Source: Treponema sp. C6A8
GTDB taxonomy: Bacteria; Spirochaetota; Spirochaetia; Treponematales; Treponemataceae
Direction: 5' to 3'
NCBI RefSeq assembly: GCF_000619925.1
Contig: NZ_JHVB01000001.1
Span: forward strand, 744,001-808,000
Length of the DNA stretch: 64,000 bases
Under the pieces are notes generated by a model. It made no database searches, was not told where the DNA came from, and saw only the letters and a program-made list of their open reading frames with translations. Below, one piece after another: positions 7,610 through 16,916 of this stretch (the stretch's first letter is position 1; every line of letters begins with the position of its first letter). The position numbers and the translations under genes were made by a program.

Positions 7610-8499
7610 TATTCTCTATCTCCTAATTTAAGTTGTATGAATGAAAGGAGCGCAACAAGAATCAAGATTGCATAAGAAACTGTTGCTGCATATCCGAACT
7701 GAGGGTTGAATCTGAAAGACAGATTGTAGATATACTGAGAAATTGTAAGCGTTGCATTTCCAGGGCCGCCGCCGGTAAGGTTACGCACTTCATCAAAGAG
7801 CTGAAGTGTACCGTTTGTAGACATAATTGCTGTAAGAAGAATTACAGGCTTAAGCTGTGGAAGTGTAATCTTAAAGAATGACTGAATTGGGTTTGCACCG
7901 TCAATGCGGGCAGCTTCGTAAATACTTGAATCAATATTCTGAAGACCGGCAAGAAAGAATACAGTATTGTAACCAGTCCAGCGCCAGGTGATTGTAAGGA
8001 TAATTACAACCTTTGCCCAGATCGGGTCATCAAGCCAGTTGAAAGCTTCGTCAAGAATACCCCACTTTACAAAAAGAACGTTTACAAGTCCGTCCAGACT
8101 GAAAAGTGATTTGAAAATCAAGGCAGAACTTACAAGTGAAGTTGCGCAAGGAAGGAAAACTAAAGTTCTGAAAAGTCCCTTATATTTTAATTTGGGATCG
8201 TTCAAGATTGATGCCAGAATCAAAGCGAGGAAAAGCATGATAGGCACCTGGAAAACAAAGTAGATGAATACGTTTTTTACTGCGGCAATAAACATTTCGT
8301 CCTGGAAAAGACGCATGTAGTTTCGCAGCCCCGAAAACTGGAGATTGTTTCCCATTCCGCTCTTTAAAGACAGAATGAAAGACTGAATCATCGGGTAAAA
8401 ACTCATAATGAAAATAAGAATTGAAGCCGGTGCAACGAAGTTCCAGCCTGCAATGCTGTATTTTCGCTCCAAGGATCTTGGTTTCTTTGCTAGTGGCAT
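7609..8499 (-). CDS. Sugar ABC transporter permease (MalF/LacF type)
   Basis: The 296-residue permease begins with a basic N-terminus (MPLAKKPRSLERKYSIAGWN) and has about six membrane helices. The EAA loop reads YEAARIDGANPIQSFFKITL (about 195-214). This is the MalF-like partner of the downstream MalG-like permease, with which it overlaps by one base (TAATG). It is separated from the binding-protein gene by 180 bases that hold a very long hairpin, so binding protein may be made in excess over permease. Substrate inferred as a beta-galactoside from context. Confidence 0.93.
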   Translation of the reverse strand: MPLAKKPRSLERKYSIAGWNFVAPASILIFIMSFYPMIQSFILSLKSGMGNNLQFSGLRNYMRLFQDEMFIAAVKNVFIYFVFQVPIMLFLALILASILNDPKLKYKGLFRTLVFLPCATSLVSSALIFKSLFSLDGLVNVLFVKWGILDEAFNWLDDPIWAKVVIILTITWRWTGYNTVFFLAGLQNIDSSIYEAARIDGANPIQSFFKITLPQLKPVILLTAIMSTNGTLQLFDEVRNLTGGGPGNATLTISQYIYNLSFRFNPQFGYAATVSYAILILVALLSFIQLKLGDRE

Positions 8500-8576
8500 A
8501 TTAGACTCCCTTAAAATACTTTTTTACAATTATTAATTTGCACTTACTTAAATGCACATTAAAAATTGTAAAACCC

Positions 8577-8667
8577 GGTAATTTGCGGGTCCCAGCGAGG
8601 GCATGGGGCTAAAAAAACTTCTATAAGTTTTTAATCCTCTAGCCCCATGCACATCCCACAAATTACC
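8577..8667 (-). repeat. Long hairpin between binding-protein and permease genes
   Basis: GGTAATTTG (8577-8585) pairs with CAAATTACC (8659-8667). Inside, GCATGGGGCTA (8611-8621 region) pairs with TAGCCCCATGC (8640-8650 region), and AAAAACTT-CTAT-AAGTTTTT forms the tip. The structure spans about 90 bases and starts 13 bases after the binding-protein stop. It lacks a terminal U run beyond the stem, so it may stabilise the upstream mRNA and attenuate the permease genes, as described for malE-malF spacers in other bacteria. Confidence 0.85.
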
Positions 8668-8679
8668 TAGTTCTGCAAA

Positions 8680-9966
8680 TTAATATCCCATTAAGAACTC
8701 AACGTTCTTCTGTGCATCTGCAAGACCTGAATCGATTGTGCTTGAACCGTTCAAGATTCCGCTCATTGCAACACCAATTGCATTACGAGCTTCGTAGTTG
8801 AATACACCGTATTTAACCTGTGGGATTTTTCCAGAGTATTCTACGATTTTCTTGTAGATTTTATCTCCACCGAAGAAGTCGTTAGCAGCATCGTAAGCTG
8901 GAGAAGAAGCAGCTGGGAGCCATGTAGCGATTGCACCAGCAGATGGAAGAATCTTTGTATACAAATCAACGCTTCCACCGAATGTAGCGCTAAGGAAGTC
9001 TGCAGCAACATCAGCATGTTTAGAGCTGTTCATTACCATCCAGCTTGAACCACCCTGGCTAGAGTAGTTTACAGCAGAAGGAACACCGTCAACTTTTGGA
9101 GTGCTTACAACAGCCCATTTACCTTTCTGGTCTGGCTGAGTTCCGATTGTACCAACAATCCAGCATCCGTTGATTGTAGAAGCTACAGTTCCGTTGTTGA
9201 TTGTTGCAACATAAGCGTTCCAGTCTGTTACTGTTACACAAACACCTTCCTTAATCATTTCAGCATAAAGGCTTACACATTTTTTAAGGATGTCGTTGTT
9301 CTTCATGAAAGGTTTTCCATCAGCATCGAAAAGCCATGTTCCGCAAGACTGAAGCATAAGCATGATACAGTCAGGTTCGTTTCCTACATAAGAAATCAAA
9401 GCTTTTCCTGTCTTAGCCTTTACAATTTTTCCGAGTTCGATAAAGCGAGACCATGTGATGTCATTGAAATCTTCAACTTTAAGACCAGCCTGTTCAATAA
9501 TATCCTTGCGGAGGAATGTAGCAGTAGCACCGTTATCAAATGGAACTGAATAGTGCTTTCCGTTCATTTCACCATAGCCTACTTTGAAGCTTGCGAAATC
9601 ATCAAGCTTAACTTTTCCATCAAGTGGATAGAAAGCCTTTGGATAGTTCTGCATATTCTTCTGAATTGCGTTATCCTGACAGAGGATGATATCAGGCAAA
9701 GATGATGTGTCATTTGCAGAAAGAGATGTGATAAGTTTCTGCTGAAGGTCATCCCAAGGTGTTTCTACAACATTGATGTTTACATTTGGATGAGATTCCT
9801 TATAGATTTTTGCAGCCTCATTCATAGAGAAGATGTTGAACTGAGGGTCCCAACACCAAACTGTTAAAGTTACGTCCTTATTAGCTGCACTTTTTCCGCC
9901 GCCACAGCTCATAAAGCCGGTAGCCATTGCAGCCAGTCCTAACAAAGCACATAATGTCTTTTTCAT
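8680..9966 (-). CDS. Sugar-binding lipoprotein of an ABC importer (LacE/MalE type)
   Basis: The 428-residue protein starts MKKTLCALLGLAAMATGFMS followed by CGGGK; the lipobox Cys is residue 21. The mature part has the family-1 solute-binding pattern: VTLTVWCWDPQFNIFSMNEA, a WDDLQQKLITSLSAND segment, and GKHYSVPFDNGATATFLRKD. It should capture an oligosaccharide outside the inner membrane and hand it to the two downstream permeases. The divergent lacZ suggests lactose or another beta-galactoside, an inference. A strong AGGAGG site precedes the ATG. A long hairpin follows the stop. Confidence 0.92.
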   Translation of the reverse strand: MKKTLCALLGLAAMATGFMSCGGGKSAANKDVTLTVWCWDPQFNIFSMNEAAKIYKESHPNVNINVVETPWDDLQQKLITSLSANDTSSLPDIILCQDNAIQKNMQNYPKAFYPLDGKVKLDDFASFKVGYGEMNGKHYSVPFDNGATATFLRKDIIEQAGLKVEDFNDITWSRFIELGKIVKAKTGKALISYVGNEPDCIMLMLQSCGTWLFDADGKPFMKNNDILKKCVSLYAEMIKEGVCVTVTDWNAYVATINNGTVASTINGCWIVGTIGTQPDQKGKWAVVSTPKVDGVPSAVNYSSQGGSSWMVMNSSKHADVAADFLSATFGGSVDLYTKILPSAGAIATWLPAASSPAYDAANDFFGGDKIYKKIVEYSGKIPQVKYGVFNYEARNAIGVAMSGILNGSSTIDSGLADAQKNVEFLMGY

Positions 9967-10053
9967 TTTTTCCTCCTAAGAAAAAACATTTTTAATATTT
10001 TATTGATTTCAGTTTAAGGCAGAATTCTCAAAATGAAAGGTAAAAAAATCCTA

Positions 10054-10065
10054 GTATTTAAATAC
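10054..10065. promoter_or_regulatory. Perfect palindrome in the binding protein-lacZ divergent region
   Basis: GTATTTAAATAC lies in the 135-base gap between the divergent binding-protein and lacZ genes, nested between AAGGTA (10038 region) and TACCTT. It is a plausible operator for shared control, but AT-rich palindromes arise easily by chance and no promoter with good boxes is seen beside it. Confidence 0.3.
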
Positions 10066-10101
10066 CTTATTTTTTAGTACTTTTGAGCGTAAACTTAAAA
10101 T

Positions 10102-13100
10102 ATGAAAAACTTTTATGAAAATCCGGAAATACAGTCTTTAAATCGTCTTCCTATCAGAAGTCACCTTTTTCCTTTTGCTGATGCAAAATCTTCTATAATA
10201 GAATGCGCAGAAGGACCTGAAACTCACGAAAAAACAGAATCCACTTTTGTAAAATATCTTGACGGCCAGTGGGATTTTGCCTTTTCTACAAATCCGGATC
10301 TTTCTTTTGATGAAGTAAAAAAATGGGACAAAATCAAGGTTCCGGGAACCTGGTCCCTTCAAGGCTGGGATAAACCTCACTACACCAACGTTCAGATGCC
10401 ATTTGATACAATTCCGCCAAATGTACCGGAAGAAAATCCTACGGGACTTTACCGCCTGAAGGTAAAAATTCCTGCAAAATGGAAGGGACGAAGAGTTGTG
10501 CTTCATATCGGTTCTGCAGAAAGCGTAACTCAGGTTTTTGTAAACGGTATTCAAGCTGGAATCAGCAAAGATACCCGTCTTCCTTGCGAATTTGATATTT
10601 CCTACTATATTAAGGATGCTCTTTCAAGCGGAAAAGAAGTTACAATCGACATCAAGGTTATCCGCTATTCTGATGCTTCTTTTGTTGAAGACCAGGACCA
10701 GTGGTGGTTTGGCGGCATTCACAGAAGCGTTTATCTTTATACAACAGAAGATACTTATATTGCAGACATTTCAGCCCTTTCTCACCTTGAAGAAGCAGGA
10801 GCAGTAATTGCAGCGGACGTTGACGGAATTAAAAATGCCTTCCACGAGGATAAAAATGCTCCAGGCTATAAGGCTGGCGACAAGGCAACTGGAATCATTC
10901 CTCTTTACGTAACTTTAGGACGAAGTGATTTAAGCCGTGAAGTTTCCCGCTTTAATCACGCTGATAACGACAGATTCGAACGGGTTGTAAAATATGCCGT
11001 TTATGAACTTGACGGCACTGTTCAAAAAGGCCAGGTTGGAAAGCAGATTGCAGAAGGCTGGAAAATGGGAACTTTGTGCCTTCGCCTGAACCTTAATCAA
11101 ATCAGAACTCATATAAAGATTAAAAATCCTAAACTCTGGAGCCACGAACACCCGAATCTTTATCTTGTTTGCGTAAGTCTGCATGAATCTGACGGAGGAA
11201 AACCTGGACGCCACATTGAATCAACATGTTTTACAACCGGCTTTAAGTCAGTGCAGATTAAAAACCGCGAACTTTTAATAAATGGAAAGATGGTTTATAT
11301 AAAAGGCGTAAACCGACACGAGCACAGTGAACTTCACGGAAAAACTCTGACAACAGAAAAAATGGTAAAAGACCTTCATATCATGAAGTCTTACAATTTT
11401 AACGCTGTCCGCACCTGCCACTATCCTGATGACGAAAGATGGTATGAGCTTTGCAACCGCTACGGAATGTACGTGCTGGATGAAGCTAACATAGAAAACC
11501 ACGCAAATTACGATGTAATCACCCGCAGTGATGAATGGACCAACGCTTACATGCAGAGAATTATGCGCATGGTTCGCCGAGACAAAAATAATGTCTGCAT
11601 TTTCGGATGGTCACTTGGAAACGAAAGCGGAGACGGCCAGAATCAGGTGGCGGCACAGGCATGGATTCGCCGCGTTGACCCTACCCGACTTGTTCATTAT
11701 GAAGGCTTTGTCCGCCCGGCATTTACACAGGGCGATTTCAGTCTTGATTCGCTTGCACGCGGAAAAGGCCTGACAGACCTCATTGGACCTATGTACCCTT
11801 CAATTGCCCTTATTAAAGAATACGCAACAACCCGCGATGATTACCGCCCTATCATTATGTGTGAGTATTCTCACGCAATGGGAAATGCAAACGGTTCTCT
11901 AGGCGATTACTGGCGGGCAATTTACAGCACTCCAGGCCTTCAGGGCGGCTTTATCTGGGACTGGATTGACCAGGGCTTAGCTGCTGAGGCTCCAGAAGGA
12001 AAAGCAGGCCAGCCTCAGGGCGGAAAATACTGGAAATACGGAGCTGATTTTGGAGACCTTCCTAGCGATTATGATTTCTGTTTAAACGGAATCATGTTCC
12101 CGGACCAGACGACAAAGCCTGCTATGGAAGAATGCAAAAAACTTTTTGCACCGATAGCTTTCAAAAAACTTGATGCCGCAAACGGAAAGTACGAAGTTGA
12201 AAACCGCTTTGATTTTACAAGCCTTGATAACGTAAAGCTTATCTGGAAAGTTTTGAAAAACGGGAACTGCGTAAAAAATGGAGAAGTTCACCTTGGCGAC
12301 TCAAAAGTTTTACCTGGAGAAAAAAAGGAAATCACAATTCCAACCGGTGAATTTACTTCTAAATCAGACGGCGAATATGTTCTGAACATCAACTTTGCCT
12401 ATAAGAAGGCGACAAGCTTTGCAGCGGCAGGCTGGATTTTCGGACTGGATGAAGTCCTTCTGAACAAAGCAGATATTAGTTCTGCAATTTTCCAGAATAA
12501 TGCTTCTGCAGAAGAATGCAGTCTTAATCAGCTTGCAAAAGACTTTACACCAGAGCTTTTCCGCTCATTTACGGAAAATGAATGTGTAAAAAGAGAGCTT
12601 AACAGAATAAATGAAAGTCCTCTTCCATTCTCACTCTTTAATAAGCCGACAGTCGAATGGCTTAAGAAGGATTTACCGGCAGAAGAAGTAAAAACAGACG
12701 GTAAAGGAGCCTTTGAAATTTTCACAGGAAGCAAGGCTGAGAAGAAGGAAAAACTTGCGGACGTGAAAGTGTGCTGTGAAAAAGCCACTTCCCCGGCGGG
12801 TACTCCTGCTGTAAAAGTTACTGCTGAGTTTGAACTTACTTCAGCAATGAAAGAATACCCTCGCGCAGGGCTTGCCGTAAAAATCCCTGCCGGCTACAAG
12901 ACTGTAAACTGGTACGGACGCGGACCTCAGGAATGTTATTCAGACAGAAAGGACGGCGCTATGCTGGGACTTTACACTAAGAAGGCATGTGAACTTGAAG
13001 TTCCATATATTGTGCCTCAGGAAAACGGCAGCCGCTGTGACACCCGCTATCTCTGCCTTGAAGGAGAGGGAGTAAAGCCTTTGCACATTCAAAGCGAAGT

Positions 13101-13320
13101 TCCTTTCAGTTTTAATTACAGCCGATACACTGAGGCGGATTTGTGGAAATGCGAACACAGAAGTGAACTCACACCGACTTGCGGCGCGAAGGACGGATAC
13201 TATACGCTGCACCTGGATGCTATAATGCGCGGGGTGGGCACTGGTGCCTGCGGACCGGACACACTGCCGGAGTACAAAGTACTCCCAGGCAAGTACAAGC
13301 TGGAATTCTTGATCTATTAG
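10102..13320 (+). CDS. lacZ: Beta-galactosidase, glycoside hydrolase family 2
   Basis: The 1072-residue enzyme is a full-length LacZ-type GH2, hydrolysing terminal beta-D-galactosides. It has the sugar-binding jelly roll (about 50-225, with KVPGTWSLQGWDKPHYTNVQ), the immunoglobulin-like domain, and a TIM barrel. The acid/base is Glu508 in GWSLGNESGDG and the nucleophile Glu588 in IMCEYSHAMGNANGS; GGFIWDWIDQGL follows. The last 280 residues form the beta-sandwich domain (PRAGLAVKIP, NWYGRGPQECYSDRK). There is no signal peptide, so it acts in the cytosol on imported substrate. It is divergent from the sugar importer at 6791-9966, forming an uptake-plus-hydrolysis module. Confidence 0.96.
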   Translation: MKNFYENPEIQSLNRLPIRSHLFPFADAKSSIIECAEGPETHEKTESTFVKYLDGQWDFAFSTNPDLSFDEVKKWDKIKVPGTWSLQGWDKPHYTNVQMPFDTIPPNVPEENPTGLYRLKVKIPAKWKGRRVVLHIGSAESVTQVFVNGIQAGISKDTRLPCEFDISYYIKDALSSGKEVTIDIKVIRYSDASFVEDQDQWWFGGIHRSVYLYTTEDTYIADISALSHLEEAGAVIAADVDGIKNAFHEDKNAPGYKAGDKATGIIPLYVTLGRSDLSREVSRFNHADNDRFERVVKYAVYELDGTVQKGQVGKQIAEGWKMGTLCLRLNLNQIRTHIKIKNPKLWSHEHPNLYLVCVSLHESDGGKPGRHIESTCFTTGFKSVQIKNRELLINGKMVYIKGVNRHEHSELHGKTLTTEKMVKDLHIMKSYNFNAVRTCHYPDDERWYELCNRYGMYVLDEANIENHANYDVITRSDEWTNAYMQRIMRMVRRDKNNVCIFGWSLGNESGDGQNQVAAQAWIRRVDPTRLVHYEGFVRPAFTQGDFSLDSLARGKGLTDLIGPMYPSIALIKEYATTRDDYRPIIMCEYSHAMGNANGSLGDYWRAIYSTPGLQGGFIWDWIDQGLAAEAPEGKAGQPQGGKYWKYGADFGDLPSDYDFCLNGIMFPDQTTKPAMEECKKLFAPIAFKKLDAANGKYEVENRFDFTSLDNVKLIWKVLKNGNCVKNGEVHLGDSKVLPGEKKEITIPTGEFTSKSDGEYVLNINFAYKKATSFAAAGWIFGLDEVLLNKADISSAIFQNNASAEECSLNQLAKDFTPELFRSFTENECVKRELNRINESPLPFSLFNKPTVEWLKKDLPAEEVKTDGKGAFEIFTGSKAEKKEKLADVKVCCEKATSPAGTPAVKVTAEFELTSAMKEYPRAGLAVKIPAGYKTVNWYGRGPQECYSDRKDGAMLGLYTKKACELEVPYIVPQENGSRCDTRYLCLEGEGVKPLHIQSEVPFSFNYSRYTEADLWKCEHRSELTPTCGAKDGYYTLHLDAIMRGVGTGACGPDTLPEYKVLPGKYKLEFLIY

Positions 13321-13327
13321 CAGTGTC

Positions 13328-13350
13328 ATTATCGGGCTTGACCCGATAAT
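13328..13350. terminator. Palindrome between convergent lacZ and uvrD-like genes
   Basis: A perfect 9-bp stem ATTATCGGG/CCCGATAAT with loop CTTGA lies 8 bases after the lacZ stop and 6 bases before the helicase stop, so it can serve both genes as a terminator stem. In one frame the antisense reads RVKPDND, a peptide signature familiar from spurious ORFs over a TCGGGCTTGACCCGA-type repeat dispersed in many bacterial genomes (recalled, not searched). Confidence 0.7.
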
Positions 13351-13355
13351 CTTTC

Positions 13356-15362
13356 CTACATCTGAGACTTAAGTTTATCAAGGAAGTTACTGAACATTTC
13401 GCCTGTTTCTTCCTCGGTAAGCTGTTTTGGCTCGTGATATTCCACAAGATTTTGCGGGATTTCATCAAGGAAGCGGCTAGGTTCACTTTCTACGGTCATC
13501 TGCATTTTACGGCGTTTCTGACAGGCTGTCATAAAAAGCTTGTCACGGGCGCGGGTGATTGCAACGTAGAAAAGCCGTCTCTCTTCTTCCACATCACCGC
13601 CATTTTCTTCAACCGAACGGGCATGTGGAATTAAGCCCTCTTCTACCCCGGCAATAAAGACAACCGGGAACTCAAGTCCTTTTGAAGCGTGAATCGTCAT
13701 CAAATTGACTTTTCCGCTGTCCTGCTCATCATCAATATCATCAGATGACATAAGGGTAACGCGGTTTAAGTAAGCGTAAAGGTTGGCATTCTGGTTTTCC
13801 GGGTTATTTTCCCAGCGTTCAATCATACCGATAAACATTTCGATATTATTCAGTTTAAAGCGAACTGCCTTTTCACTCTTAGGATATTCAGAAATCAGAT
13901 AATCCCTGTAGTTGATGTCTTCTACCAGCTGGCGAACCTTGTTTGCCAAACCACGTCCGCTCAAAAGCTTCTGACGGTGACTTTCCATCAGATTTACAAA
14001 CTCTTCCAGATCCTGCTTAAGAGTGTCGCTTGCTTCCGAGGCTTCTGCGTGAATAAGATAATCAATTGCGTTCCAGAGGGTACAGCCGTTTAATTCTGCT
14101 GCATCGTTAATAACCTGAATTGCCGCTCGCCCGATTCCCCGCCGAGGAGTATTTATAATTCGCAGCAAATTTATATCATCATCATGATTAGAAATTACAC
14201 GAAGATAACTGATAACGTCCTTAATTTCCTTGCGTTCAAAAAAGGAAGTTCCGCCGCTCATTGTGTAGGGAATGTTGTTCTGTAAAAGTGCTTCTTCTAT
14301 AAAGCGGCTCTGGGTATTTGCCCGGATAAGGATTCCAAAATCATCAAATTTTCTTTTTTCATCTGCCGCAATGCCAAGAATTGATTCCGAAATAAAATCT
14401 GCCTCGTCAGTTTCGTTTTCCGGCATAAAGATTTCAATCGGCTTACCTGCCCCATTACCGCTCCAGAGTTTTTTATCCTTGCGGTTGGTATTATGGGAAA
14501 TTACACCGTTAGCCGCATCAAGAATTGTACCCGTAGAACGGTAATTCTGCTCCAGGCGGATTTCGGTCACGTCAAAATCGTGCTCAAAGTTTACGATATT
14601 CTGATAGTCTGCGCCTCGCCAGCTGTAAATGGACTGGTCATCATCACCTACTACGGCAACATTTTTGTCCGCAAGCAAGTGCATCAGCTCATACTGCTGG
14701 TGACTGGTATCCTGAAACTCATCGACCATAATGTACTTAAAGCGCTCGCGATAACGGGCAAGCACCTCAGGATTTTCACGGAAAAGTTTAATCGGCAAAA
14801 CAATCAGGTCATCAAAATCAACAGCGTTGTAAAGCTTAAGGCCTTCCTGATAGCACTCGTAAAGAGGACGATACATATCGTTGGCAGTTTCCCAGGTTTT
14901 TCGGCCGGTTTTAATATTGGAAATCAGCTGTCCTATTTTATAAATATCAAGGGCTTCTGGGCTGTATTTGAGTTCGCGGCCGCATTCCTTAATCAGGGCA
15001 ACGCGGTCAGTTTCATCATAAATAGAAAAGTTTTCGCGGTAACCAAGCTTTTCAATGTCCTGACGGAGCACCTTAACACCAAAAGCATGGAAGGTCGAAA
15101 CAGTAAGATTCTGCAGCTTACGCTGAGTCAAATCCTTAATTCGCTCTTCCATCTCCTTTGCGGCTTTATTCGTAAAGGTCAGCGCCAGAATCTGACTCTG
15201 AGGAATACCCTTATCAAGCATGTGAGCAATTCTGAATGTAATAACGCGAGTTTTTCCAGAGCCCGCCCCCGCAATAATCAAAATAGCGCCTTCAGTCGTA
15301 ATAACCGCGCGGTACTGTTCCGGGTTCAGCTCCTTTTTTAAGCTTTCGAGATCAATTGCCAT
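13356..15362 (-). CDS. UvrD/PcrA/Rep-type superfamily 1 DNA helicase
   Basis: A 668-residue 3'-5' DNA helicase. Walker A is AGAGSGKT (residues 31-38), Walker B and motif II YIMVDEFQDT, motif III VGDDDQSIYSWRGAD, motif IV LEQNYRS, motif V TIHASKGLEFPVVF and motif VI RRLFYVAITRARDKL. Its length fits Rep/PcrA-like proteins, but the C-terminus after motif VI is short. It probably acts in repair or replication restart; which paralogue (pcrA, uvrD or rep) cannot be settled from sequence. It begins one base after the stop of the COG2509-like gene, so the two are co-transcribed. Confidence 0.93.
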   Translation of the reverse strand: MAIDLESLKKELNPEQYRAVITTEGAILIIAGAGSGKTRVITFRIAHMLDKGIPQSQILALTFTNKAAKEMEERIKDLTQRKLQNLTVSTFHAFGVKVLRQDIEKLGYRENFSIYDETDRVALIKECGRELKYSPEALDIYKIGQLISNIKTGRKTWETANDMYRPLYECYQEGLKLYNAVDFDDLIVLPIKLFRENPEVLARYRERFKYIMVDEFQDTSHQQYELMHLLADKNVAVVGDDDQSIYSWRGADYQNIVNFEHDFDVTEIRLEQNYRSTGTILDAANGVISHNTNRKDKKLWSGNGAGKPIEIFMPENETDEADFISESILGIAADEKRKFDDFGILIRANTQSRFIEEALLQNNIPYTMSGGTSFFERKEIKDVISYLRVISNHDDDINLLRIINTPRRGIGRAAIQVINDAAELNGCTLWNAIDYLIHAEASEASDTLKQDLEEFVNLMESHRQKLLSGRGLANKVRQLVEDINYRDYLISEYPKSEKAVRFKLNNIEMFIGMIERWENNPENQNANLYAYLNRVTLMSSDDIDDEQDSGKVNLMTIHASKGLEFPVVFIAGVEEGLIPHARSVEENGGDVEEERRLFYVAITRARDKLFMTACQKRRKMQMTVESEPSRFLDEIPQNLVEYHEPKQLTEEETGEMFSNFLDKLKSQM

Positions 15363-15363
15363 T

Positions 15364-16794
15364 TTAGTTTAAAGCCTTTGCTATCTGTTCTGCTACATAC
15401 AAGCCTGATGCTGACGACTGGCTCAGCGAATGTGTCCAGCCGGAACCGTCGCCGATGAAGTAAAGGCCTTCTAAGCCTTTTGCCCTCAGGTGTTCGTCTA
15501 CATCAACTGTATTGTTATAGAATTTACATTCAACGCCGTAAAGAAGGTTGTCGTCATTTACCATACCAGGAACAAGATGGTCCAGGGCCTGAATCATTTC
15601 AATAATATCATCAAGAATACGCTTTGGAAGAACAAGGCTCAAATCGCCGGGCTCGGCATTAAGAGTTGGAAGAACTGTATTTTCTGCAATTCGGCTCTTT
15701 GTTGAACGCTTTCCGCGGATTAAATCGCCGTAGCGCTGAACAATTACACCACCACCCAGCATGTTAGAAAGTTTGATAATCGCTTCACCATATTCAGAGC
15801 TGTCATCAAAAGGCTCTGTAAAGGTCTTGCTTACCAGAAGTGCAAAGTTTGTATTGTTAGTTTTAAGAGCCGCGTCCTCAAAAGAGTGTCCGTTTACGGT
15901 AATACCGCCGTTCGTATTTTCTGTAACAACAGCGCCGGACGGATTCATACAGAAGGTGCGGACTAAATCTTCATAAGTCTTAGTGCGGTAGGTGATTTTA
16001 CTTTCGTACAAATCTTTTGTAACGTGATTCCAGATTTCATCAGGGCATTCAAAACGCACACCGATATCAACACGGTTTGAGCGTGTATGAATCTTCAGCT
16101 TTTTACAAACATCCTTTACCCACTTACTGCCCGAGCGTCCCGCTGCAACGACAATCTGATTTGTAAAGATTTTAAAATCACCTGTCTCAACCTGATAAAG
16201 GCAGTCTTTCTTTGCCCCATTCTGATTAAGACTTATTGAAGATACTTCTGTGTTTGTAATGATTTCAACCTTGTGCTCTTTGAGGAAATTAATCAGTTCC
16301 TTATAAATCTGCTGGCCGTAGTCTGTTCCGAGGTGGCGGATATCAGCATCCAGAAGATGAAGGTTGTGCTGAGTACAGATTTTCTTGAAAAAAGAATCTT
16401 TAGAAGTATAAAGACGAGGAAAATCAAGATTTTTCTTTTCGCGCTTTGAATACTGTTTGAAAAAATTTTCGTTGCACTTATCAACAGTACGCATCAGTTC
16501 AAGAGCTTTTTCTTTTCCGATTTTTTCCCAGAGGTTTCCGCCAAAATCATTTGTAATAGGAAACTTTCCGTCGGAGAAGGCACCGGCACCGCCCTCACCG
16601 TCCATAATTGAACAGGTTTTACAACGCACACAGTTTGTCTTATTTTTGATAGCAGGGCATACGCGTTTTTCTATGGCATTACCCTTTTCAATAATAATAA
16701 TATTAAGGTTTGGATTTTGATTCACAAGACCATAAGCCGTATAAAGACCGGCCGGGCCCGCTCCGATTATTACAACGTCATAATTTTCTTTCAT
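15364..16794 (-). CDS. FAD-dependent dehydrogenase of the COG2509 type
   Basis: The 476-residue flavoprotein has the FAD dinucleotide motif VIIGAGPAGLYTAYG (residues 8-22) and the second glycine-rich segment VVAAGRSGSKWV. A cysteine group, Cys46 with Cys55-x2-Cys58-x2-Cys61, precedes MDGEGGAGAFSDGKF, the hallmark of the COG2509 family. The cysteines look like metal or iron-sulfur ligands, but that is inference. The C-terminus GLYFIGDGSGWTHSLSQSSA is the FAD-contacting end. Its substrate is unknown. It lies directly upstream of the helicase gene, a pairing with no evident functional link. Confidence 0.87.
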   Translation of the reverse strand: MKENYDVVIIGAGPAGLYTAYGLVNQNPNLNIIIIEKGNAIEKRVCPAIKNKTNCVRCKTCSIMDGEGGAGAFSDGKFPITNDFGGNLWEKIGKEKALELMRTVDKCNENFFKQYSKREKKNLDFPRLYTSKDSFFKKICTQHNLHLLDADIRHLGTDYGQQIYKELINFLKEHKVEIITNTEVSSISLNQNGAKKDCLYQVETGDFKIFTNQIVVAAGRSGSKWVKDVCKKLKIHTRSNRVDIGVRFECPDEIWNHVTKDLYESKITYRTKTYEDLVRTFCMNPSGAVVTENTNGGITVNGHSFEDAALKTNNTNFALLVSKTFTEPFDDSSEYGEAIIKLSNMLGGGVIVQRYGDLIRGKRSTKSRIAENTVLPTLNAEPGDLSLVLPKRILDDIIEMIQALDHLVPGMVNDDNLLYGVECKFYNNTVDVDEHLRAKGLEGLYFIGDGSGWTHSLSQSSASGLYVAEQIAKALN

Positions 16795-16847
16795 TAAATC
16801 GTCCTAAAAAGTTATTCAACCTTTCCATTATAGCACAAATTTGACAC

Positions 16848-16881
16848 AAAAAAAACAGCCGGAGATTTACTATCCGACTGC
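16848..16881 (-). terminator. Terminator of the malQ operon
   Basis: Minus-strand stem CAGTCGGA/TCCGGCTG (one G-U pair, 16856-16880) is followed by TTTTTTTTGT. It lies downstream of malQ after a CACAGAT repeat and ends the lacI-malQ transcription unit. Confidence 0.88.
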
Positions 16882-16882
16882 T

Positions 16883-16914
16883 TCATCTGTGTTTATCTGT
16901 GTCTCATCTGTGGC
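16883..16914. repeat. CACAGAT-type dispersed repeat, copy 2
   Basis: In the malQ direction the sequence CCACAGATGAGACACAGATAAACACAGATG begins within five bases of the malQ stop and ends right before the terminator stem. It matches the copy after ribF at 24 or more of 29 positions. Confidence 0.8.
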
Positions 16915-16916
16915 AA

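Noticed and set aside
14493..15341. 282-codon plus-strand frame inside the helicase gene
   Set aside because: It is fully antisense to conserved helicase motifs and carries no coherent domain.
13356..15362. Assigning a definite name (pcrA, uvrD or rep) to the helicase
   Set aside because: Motifs fit all three and the short C-terminus lacks a distinguishing domain.
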